From positions 1-50,815 of the forward strand of contig JANYDU010000037.1 in NCBI GenBank assembly GCA_025359805.1: a stretch of 50,815 nt of DNA, given 5' to 3'. The notes below the pieces were generated by a model. That model was not told the origin of the DNA. It saw only the letters and a program-made list of their open reading frames with translations, and ran no database searches. The DNA is from Bacteroidota bacterium. Its GTDB lineage: Bacteria > Bacteroidota > Bacteroidia > UKL13-3. The translations under genes and the position numbers were made by a program. Below are positions 45,536 to 50,815 of the stretch, in pieces. Each line of letters begins with the position of its first letter. The first letter of the stretch is position 1.

Positions 45536-46693
45536 TTAATCTTTTAAAATTGCTCTTGAGATAACGAGTTTTTGAATCTCGCTGGTTCCTTCACCAATAG
45601 TACATAATTTAGAATCGCGGTAAAATTTTTCTACTGGAAAATCTTTGGTATATCCATATCCGCCAAAAATTTGAACAGCTTCTGTTGAAGCATAAACAGC
45701 TACTTCGGATGCATAATATTTTGCAATAGCAGATTCTTTAGTCATTGGTTTGCCTCTCATTTTTAAATCAGCGGCTTCATAAGTAACCAATTCGGCAGCT
45801 TCAATTTTTGTAGCCATATCTGCTAATTTAAAAGCAATACCTTGAAAACTTGAAATAGGTTGACCAAATTGATGACGTTCTTTTGAATATTTTACAGCCG
45901 CTTCAAATGCACCTTTGGCAATACCTAATGAAAGTGATGCAATAGAGATTCTTCCACCATCTAATACTTTCATGGCTTGAATAAATCCTTCGCCTACATT
46001 TCCTAAAATATTTTCTTTGGGCACACGGCAATCTTCAAAAATGAGTTCAGCAGTTTCGCTGGCTCGCATGCCCAATTTATTTTCTTTTTTACCTCCTTTA
46101 AAACCTGGGGTTCCGCGTTCAACAACAAATGCAGTAATTCCTTTTGAATCTAATAACTCTCCTGTTCTGGCTAAAACTACTGCTACATTTCCGGTGATTC
46201 CATGAGTAATCCAATTTTTTGTTCCATTAATTACCCAATCATTTCCATCTTGCTTTGCCACACATTGCATACGCATGGCATCGCTTCCTGTATTTGCTTC
46301 TGTTAAACCCCAAGCACCAATCCACTCAGCGGTAGCTAATTTAGGTAGCCAACGTTTCTTTTGTTCTTCATTTCCAAACTGCAAAATATGACCTGTACAT
46401 AATGAATTATGTGCAGCCATTGATAAACCAATTGAGCCACAAACTTTAGAGAGCTCAACAATTGCAGTAATGTATTCAAAATATCCAAAGCCTGAACCTC
46501 CGTATTCTTGAGGAACTAAAACACCCATCAAACCCAACTCTCCAAGTTGTTTAAACACTTCAACAGGAAATATTTGTGCCTCGTCCCACTCCATCATTTT
46601 AGGACGAATATGTTTATCGGCAAAATCGCGCACCATTTGCGCAATCATTTTTTGGTTTTCTGTTTGATCAAAATTTAGACCTGCTTGTTGCAT
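45536..46693 (-). CDS. acyl-CoA dehydrogenase (short/branched-chain type)
   Basis: 385 residues with the ordinary three-domain plan: an N-terminal helical part ([18 protein letters not shown]), the FAD-binding middle with [15 protein letters not shown] and WITHG, and a C-terminal part with [22 protein letters not shown]. The catalytic base is E368 in IGEGTSE, as in the short- and branched-chain branch. It starts beta-oxidation by removing two hydrogens from acyl-CoA and passes electrons to ETF. It is the last gene of a four-gene minus-strand run. Confidence 0.95.
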   Translation of the reverse strand: MQQAGLNFDQTENQKMIAQMVRDFADKHIRPKMMEWDEAQIFPVEVFKQLGELGLMGVLVPQEYGGSGFGYFEYITAIVELSKVCGSIGLSMAAHNSLCTGHILQFGNEEQKKRWLPKLATAEWIGAWGLTEANTGSDAMRMQCVAKQDGNDWVINGTKNWITHGITGNVAVVLARTGELLDSKGITAFVVERGTPGFKGGKKENKLGMRASETAELIFEDCRVPKENILGNVGEGFIQAMKVLDGGRISIASLSLGIAKGAFEAAVKYSKERHQFGQPISSFQGIAFKLADMATKIEAAELVTYEAADLKMRGKPMTKESAIAKYYASEVAVYASTEAVQIFGGYGYTKDFPVEKFYRDSKLCTIGEGTSEIQKLVISRAILKD

Positions 46694-46752
46694 ATTATTT
46701 ATTTTTTGTATTGGTGCAATGATATACGTTTAATATAATTTGATGAAAAAAA

Positions 46753-47649
46753 TTAATCCATTTTTAAATACAGAGTGATTCTTTGGTAAACCGAATCGTT
46801 TACTAAAACTATATTTTTTAGATCTGATAACGATTTATAATTTCCATGTTGCTTACGATAATTGATGATTGCATTTGATAATTTATATTTAAAATAAGGA
46901 TGCGTTTTTAATTCATCAGCGGTTACAGAATTAAGTTGGTAAATTTTTGCTTTGCTCGCATCAACATATATTTTACCTTGAAGATCAAACAAAATATCTT
47001 CATCAAAACCCCATAATTCTTTAAGTTGATCTGTGGAAACAAACCCTCCAAGTTTATCATGATACTCGATAATACGATGAGCCAATGCTGGACCAATTCT
47101 GTATAAAGCTACTAATTCTAGTGAGTCGGCAGAGTTCAATTCAACAATTTTTTTGGAAATTATTTTCTTTTGATATTTTACAGAATCGTTAAAAGAAAAA
47201 TTAGTTTTTTGTGTGGATGAAATATTTATAAATGGTTTAATTTTTTGAAAAAATTCTGGTGCAATACCGTATATTTTTTTTAAGTCATCTTCCTTACGAA
47301 ACTTCCCTCCTTTGGTTACATAATTTCTAATTGTTTTAACATTGAATTTAGAAAAACCTAATTGCTCTAATTGTTGATTTGTGGCAGTGTTTGGATCAAA
47401 TGAAAATAGCTCATGTTCCACTTCATTATTAGTGTATGAAACAAAAGAAGATTTATTTTCATCCATACTTTTTATATCAGAAATTTTAATGCTGAGAGGC
47501 TGTTTCGGAAATAAAAAATTATAAAAAAACGGAAGAGAAATTAACACAACAAGCAATACAAGTAATGTGATAATTCCTTTACGCTCACCAGTAGAAAAAA
47601 TGAAATATTCTTTAAGAAATACCTGAGTCTTTTTTAGCTTTTTCTTCAT
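46753..47649 (-). CDS. membrane-anchored helix-hairpin-helix protein (ComEA-like)
   Basis: 298 residues. One N-terminal helix (about 25-45, GIITLLVLLVVLISLPFF) then three HhH-type DNA-binding units: LEQLGFSKFNVKTIRNYVTKGG with FRKEDDLKKIYG, LNSADSLELVALYRIGPALA with GGFVSTDQLKELWGF, and LKTHPYFKYKLSNAIINYRKQH with YKSLSDLKNIV. ComEA-like proteins hold incoming DNA in the periplasm of competent bacteria, though in many Bacteroidota the role is untested. ATG 47649 is chosen; a small gene overlaps this start by 38 bases in another frame. Confidence 0.85.
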   Translation of the reverse strand: MKKKLKKTQVFLKEYFIFSTGERKGIITLLVLLVVLISLPFFYNFLFPKQPLSIKISDIKSMDENKSSFVSYTNNEVEHELFSFDPNTATNQQLEQLGFSKFNVKTIRNYVTKGGKFRKEDDLKKIYGIAPEFFQKIKPFINISSTQKTNFSFNDSVKYQKKIISKKIVELNSADSLELVALYRIGPALAHRIIEYHDKLGGFVSTDQLKELWGFDEDILFDLQGKIYVDASKAKIYQLNSVTADELKTHPYFKYKLSNAIINYRKQHGNYKSLSDLKNIVLVNDSVYQRITLYLKMD

Positions 47650-47764
47650 TCTCTTTTTTTTCTTTTTGAAATTTGCGGATGAAAAAATAATACAATACTC
47701 CCACCACATAAGCAGCACCAAATGCTTCTACAATAAACCATGTCCAAAAATTTGTTGCGTCCAT
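47612..47764 (-). CDS. 50-residue single-helix membrane protein
   Basis: ATG at 47764, stop at 47612-47614. The product starts MDATNFWTWFIVEAFGAA and continues with a hydrophobic stretch (about residues 8-29) that ends in FFIRKF, then an acidic/basic tail rich in Lys and Glu (about 30-50). It begins 7 bases after the stop of the RmlD-like gene and overlaps the HhH gene by 38 bases in another frame, the layout of a translated operon gene. The hydrophobic helix and the charge pattern are unlikely by chance in noncoding DNA, but no family was recognised and expression is unproved. Confidence 0.65.
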   Translation of the reverse strand: MDATNFWTWFIVEAFGAAYVVGVLYYFFIRKFQKEKKENEEKAKKDSGIS

Positions 47765-47770
47765 TTTGAA

Positions 47771-47791
47771 TTAGTTGTTAGTTGTTAGTTG
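47771..47791. repeat. TTAGTTG x3 at the 3' end of the RmlD-like gene
   Basis: Three exact heptamers. On the coding strand they give CAACTAA units that encode the terminal QLTTNN and supply the stop codon. Same period as the other elements. Confidence 0.8.
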
Positions 47792-48676
47792 TTGGTTTAC
47801 GATTTCCAGTCCTTCCAAAAAACTATGGGGTTTATACCCTAATTCATTTTTTGCTTTATCAATAATAAAACCAGTAATAGGCGGACGTTTTGCAGGTTGT
47901 TTAATATCTTCACTTTTTGCGTGGTTCATTAATGTTTTATCTAACTTCCAAAAATCGGCAACATGTTCTACCAATTCATATACGCTCATAAAATCATTTC
48001 CCGAAATATTATAAATTCCTTTTGCTTTTTTATCGGCAGCTAGCATACATCCTTGAGCCAAATCTTCGGCTAAAGTTGGCGTTCTAAACTGATCATCAAC
48101 CACATTAATTTGTTTGCCTTGTTCTAAACTATTTTTCGCCCACAACACAATGTTACTTCGGCTCATATCACTTACCACACCATACACTAAAACTGTTCTC
48201 AAAATTGCCCAACTTGCGCAATTTTCCATCACCATTCTTTCTCCTACTAATTTTGATTGACCATAATAACTCAGGGGATTTGGTTTTTCATTTTCATCAA
48301 GCGGACCACGTGTTCCATCAAAAATAAAATCAGTTGAAATATGTACAAAATGAGCACCTACTTTATTGCACGATGCTACTAAATATTTTACTGCATCTAC
48401 GTTCAACGCATCACAACCTGTTTGATCGGTTTCACAAACATCAACATTGGTCATTGCTGCCGTATTAATAACCACATCGGGTTTATGTTTTGAGATGATG
48501 GATTCTACCTCTTTGTAATTTGTGATGTCCAAAGATTCATAAACATAATTGCCTTTATCAGGATAACGATCATTCCCTCTTGCCGTAGCTATGAGTTGAA
48601 TATCATTTCTCTTTTTATAGGCATCAGTTAACTTTTGTCCAAGCAATCCGTTGCTACCTGTTACTAAAATTTTCAT
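47771..48676 (-). CDS. NAD(P)-dependent sugar-nucleotide reductase, RmlD-like
   Basis: 301 residues. The Rossmann motif is TGSNGLLGQ (about 6-14), the active site YYGQSKLVGE with Tyr and Lys, and HISTDFIFDG before it; the C-terminal half has KPHSFLEGLE. RmlD reduces dTDP-4-keto-rhamnose; related members act on other nucleotide sugars. No rmlA, rmlB or rmlC lies nearby, so the substrate is open. The ATG 48676 is chosen over 48688 because the latter is inside the TATGTTTG promoter element. The stop codon and last codons lie within a TTAGTTG repeat. Confidence 0.85.
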   Translation of the reverse strand: MKILVTGSNGLLGQKLTDAYKKRNDIQLIATARGNDRYPDKGNYVYESLDITNYKEVESIISKHKPDVVINTAAMTNVDVCETDQTGCDALNVDAVKYLVASCNKVGAHFVHISTDFIFDGTRGPLDENEKPNPLSYYGQSKLVGERMVMENCASWAILRTVLVYGVVSDMSRSNIVLWAKNSLEQGKQINVVDDQFRTPTLAEDLAQGCMLAADKKAKGIYNISGNDFMSVYELVEHVADFWKLDKTLMNHAKSEDIKQPAKRPPITGFIIDKAKNELGYKPHSFLEGLEIVNQQLTTNN

Positions 48677-48681
48677 TGGGT

Positions 48682-48689
48682 CAAACATA
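48682..48689 (-). promoter_or_regulatory. -7 promoter element of the RmlD-like gene
   Basis: On the minus strand TATGTTTG, exact TAnnTTTG, 5 bases ahead of the ATG at 48676; the transcript would be nearly leaderless. No clear -33 TTG was found at the right distance. Confidence 0.5.
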
Positions 48690-48819
48690 CAAAATTGAAA
48701 AGTGTGAACCGAATAAAAACTTCTACACTAGTTTACCGACATAATTCCAGCATTCATCATTCTATTTAATTCATCAACCTTAAACCAAAATTATTATGCC
48801 AATCTGACACAATAATTTT

Positions 48820-48828
48820 TATCTTTGC
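48820..48828 (+). promoter_or_regulatory. -7 promoter element of miaB
   Basis: TATCTTTG followed by CC, exact TAnnTTTG, 22 bases ahead of the ATG at 48851. A good -33 TTG is not visible at 17-19 bases. Confidence 0.5.
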
Positions 48829-48850
48829 CACCCAATTTTAGAATTATAAA

Positions 48851-50224
48851 ATGAGAGGAATTGTTGCTGATGTTGCAAATGAAAACGCAACTCGATATTT
48901 ATATATTGAAACTTATGGATGCGCCATGAACCTTGCTGATAGCGAAGTAATGGCTTCTATTATGATAGGAAATGGATTTAAAACCACCAATGATCCGTTA
49001 CAAGCTGATGTGGTTTTTTTAAATACTTGTGCCATTAGAGATAATGCCGAAAGCAGAATATGGGGGCGATTAAAAGAAATCAAGCATCACAAAAAGAAAA
49101 ACCCAGGAATGATTGTAGGCGTTATGGGTTGTATGGCCGAACGCTTAAAATCAAAATTATTGGAACAAGAACAATTGGTTGATATTGTTGTAGGACCAGA
49201 TGCATACAGAGATATACCAAAACTAATTGAGCAGGTTGAAGAAGGACAAAAAGCAGTAAATGTATTATTGAGCAGAGAAGAAACTTATGCAGAAATTACT
49301 CCAGTTAGATTAAGTAGTAATGGTGTTACAGCATTTGTGAGCATTATGCGTGGATGTGATAACATGTGTTCGTTTTGCGTGGTGCCTTTTACACGTGGCA
49401 GAGAACGAAGTAGAGAGCCTGAATCAATTGTGAGAGAAACTACAGAATTATACAACCAAGGATATAAAGAAGTAACACTGCTTGGGCAAAATGTAGATTC
49501 TTATAAATGGGAATCAATAACTTCGCTCGGAGTGACAATAAATTTTGCTCAACTGCTTGAAAAAGTTGCGTTGATTGCTCCTGATTTACGCATTCGTTTT
49601 TCATCATCACATCCAAAAGATATTACTGACGAAGTATTGTACATCATAAAAAAGTACGATAATATTTGCAACTATATTCATTATCCACTTCAATCAGGAA
49701 ACTCAAGAGTTTTAAAATTGATGAACCGAACTTATGATAGAGATTGGTTTATTCAACGATTAAAAAAGATAAGAGAAGTATTGCCTGATTGTGGAATTTC
49801 AACTGATGTGATTGTTGGTTTTTGCAGCGAAACAGAAGATGAATTTCAAGACACCTACAAATTATTTGAAGAGGCTCAATTTGACTTTGCATATATGTAT
49901 GCATACAGCGAACGACCAGGAACATTAGCTGCTCGCAAGTATGCAGATGATATTCCAGCTGAAATAAAAAGCCAAAGACTCGCAGAAATTATTGCACTTC
50001 AAAATAAATTAAGTACAGCAAACAATAAGAAAGATATTGGCAAAACTTTTAAGGTATTGATTGAAGGATTTTCAAAAAAATCAGATCAAGATTTTAAAGG
50101 CAGAAACGACAAAAATCAAACTGTTATTTTTCCAGTAAGTGCCGAATATAAAAAAGGCGATTATGTAAATGTGTTGATTGAGAAAACTACCACAACAAGT
50201 TTGATTGGAAAAGTGATTAAATAA
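48851..50224 (+). CDS. miaB: tRNA-2-methylthio-N6-isopentenyladenosine synthase
   Basis: 457 residues. The UPF0004 domain holds three cluster cysteines, C24 (TYGCAMN), C60 (LNTCAIRD) and C94 (VMGCMAE). The radical-SAM site is C169-D-N-M-C173-S-F-C176 in [15 protein letters not shown]-terminal TRAM domain (about 380-457, [18 protein letters not shown]) binds RNA. MiaB adds the methylthio group to A37 of tRNAs that read U-starting codons. The Fic gene follows 9 bases later. Confidence 0.96.
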   Translation: MRGIVADVANENATRYLYIETYGCAMNLADSEVMASIMIGNGFKTTNDPLQADVVFLNTCAIRDNAESRIWGRLKEIKHHKKKNPGMIVGVMGCMAERLKSKLLEQEQLVDIVVGPDAYRDIPKLIEQVEEGQKAVNVLLSREETYAEITPVRLSSNGVTAFVSIMRGCDNMCSFCVVPFTRGRERSREPESIVRETTELYNQGYKEVTLLGQNVDSYKWESITSLGVTINFAQLLEKVALIAPDLRIRFSSSHPKDITDEVLYIIKKYDNICNYIHYPLQSGNSRVLKLMNRTYDRDWFIQRLKKIREVLPDCGISTDVIVGFCSETEDEFQDTYKLFEEAQFDFAYMYAYSERPGTLAARKYADDIPAEIKSQRLAEIIALQNKLSTANNKKDIGKTFKVLIEGFSKKSDQDFKGRNDKNQTVIFPVSAEYKKGDYVNVLIEKTTTTSLIGKVIK

Positions 50225-50233
50225 ATTAGGCCA

Positions 50234-50815
50234 ATGGATGAGCATTTAAAACATACCATAAACGAACTTAAAAATCAAATAGATGCTTTGCGTCCTTTGG
50301 ATAAGGATACTGAAAATCGTATTCAGCAAAAATTTAGGTTAGATTGGAATTATCACTCCAATAATATAGAAGGAAACAGCTTAACTTTTGGCGAAACAAA
50401 ATCTTTTTTACTACATGGAATTACCGCTGATGGCAAGCCTTTAAAAGATCATTTAGATATTAAAGGTCATAACGAAGTGTTGTTGCTTTTGCAGGATGTG
50501 ATAAAAGATGACAGACCATTAACTGAAAATTTTATTCGTGAAATTCACCAAACTATTTTGCACGAACCGTATGAAAAAGTTGCTGAAAATGCTGAAGGCA
50601 TAAAGACTACAAGAAGAATAAATATTGGTAAATATAAAACACAACCTAACCATGTAAAAACAGTTATAGGAGAAATTTTTTATTTCGCAACTCCTGAAGA
50701 GACTCCTGCAAAAATGAATGATCTGATGGATTGGTATAAAAATGCTATCGAAAAAAAATCATTATATCCGTCCGAATTAGCAGCATTGTTTCATTATAAA
50801 TTTATTCGCATACAT
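50234..50815 (+). CDS. Fic family protein, cut by the window edge
   Basis: 194 residues visible, no stop inside the window. The N-terminal Fic_N-type helical part carries an inhibitory motif S42-N-N-I-E46-G47 in HSNNIEGNSLTFGET, which fits the (S/T)xxxE(G/N) rule of self-inhibited Fic proteins. The Fic core starts about residue 85 (ENFIREIHQTILHEP), and the window ends just at FIRIH, the first His of the HxFx(D/E)GN motif. The enzyme should transfer AMP to a target protein; the target is not known. It lies 9 bases after miaB on the same strand. Confidence 0.88.
   Translation, partial: MDEHLKHTINELKNQIDALRPLDKDTENRIQQKFRLDWNYHSNNIEGNSLTFGETKSFLLHGITADGKPLKDHLDIKGHNEVLLLLQDVIKDDRPLTENFIREIHQTILHEPYEKVAENAEGIKTTRRINIGKYKTQPNHVKTVIGEIFYFATPEETPAKMNDLMDWYKNAIEKKSLYPSELAALFHYKFIRIH

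Overview
The window looks like an AT-rich chromosomal segment from a member of the Bacteroidota, probably of the Chitinophaga/Sphingobacteria kind; the genus cannot be fixed by reading alone. The signs are two proteins with type IX secretion (T9SS) C-terminal sorting domains, a GLPGLI protein beside an outer-membrane barrel, TonB receptors with N-terminal carboxypeptidase-regulatory domains, promoters of the TTG-N17-19-TAnnTTTG type, almost no Shine-Dalgarno sequences except a very strong one on rpsU, and the classic housekeeping clusters. No rRNA, insertion sequence, prophage or CRISPR array was seen, and no gap between genes exceeds about 210 bases.

Left part (1-20.5 kb, plus strand) is the accessory region. 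It opens with an ECF sigma factor, a small one-helix anti-sigma-like protein and a CnrX/Spy-like periplasmic metal-sensor protein. A long same-strand run follows (1837-18159), closed by a strong terminator: a PqqD-like small protein, a CarB-like ATP-grasp enzyme, a fold-III PLP decarboxylase-like enzyme with an altered active site, a urea-channel/M23 peptidase fusion, a TPR/outer-membrane barrel, two tandem TPR paralogues, a T9SS-exported YHYH protein, an MbnP-like protein with its MbnH/MauG-like di-heme partner, a MacB-type permease, a TonB receptor, a CCA-adding-type nucleotidyltransferase and an M48 lipoprotein. A second ECF sigma factor then overlaps a hybrid protein that joins an anti-sigma-like membrane N-terminus to PKD and T9SS domains.

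The middle (20.5-30.5 kb) holds valS, the conserved rpsP-rimM-trmD-rplS operon, an outer-membrane barrel/GLPGLI pair, a thioredoxin-like protein and a DUF3467 protein.

The right part (30.6-45.5 kb, minus strand) is the transcription/translation super-cluster. In transcription order it reads rpsU, xerC, hpf, tRNA-Thr(TGT), tRNA-Tyr, tRNA-Gly, tRNA-Thr(GGT), tuf, tRNA-Trp, secE, nusG, rplK, rplA, rplJ, rplL, rpoB, rpoC, with several strong intergenic hairpins. The end carries an acyl-CoA dehydrogenase, a ComEA-like HhH protein, an overlapping 50-residue membrane protein, an RmlD-like reductase, miaB and a Fic gene cut by the window edge.

The best candidates for something undescribed are the PqqD/ATP-grasp/PLP/urea-channel-M23 locus, which runs without a visible break into a copper-type MbnP/MbnH/YHYH module, and a family of degenerate heptanucleotide-period repeats scattered between genes, at gene ends and even inside valS.
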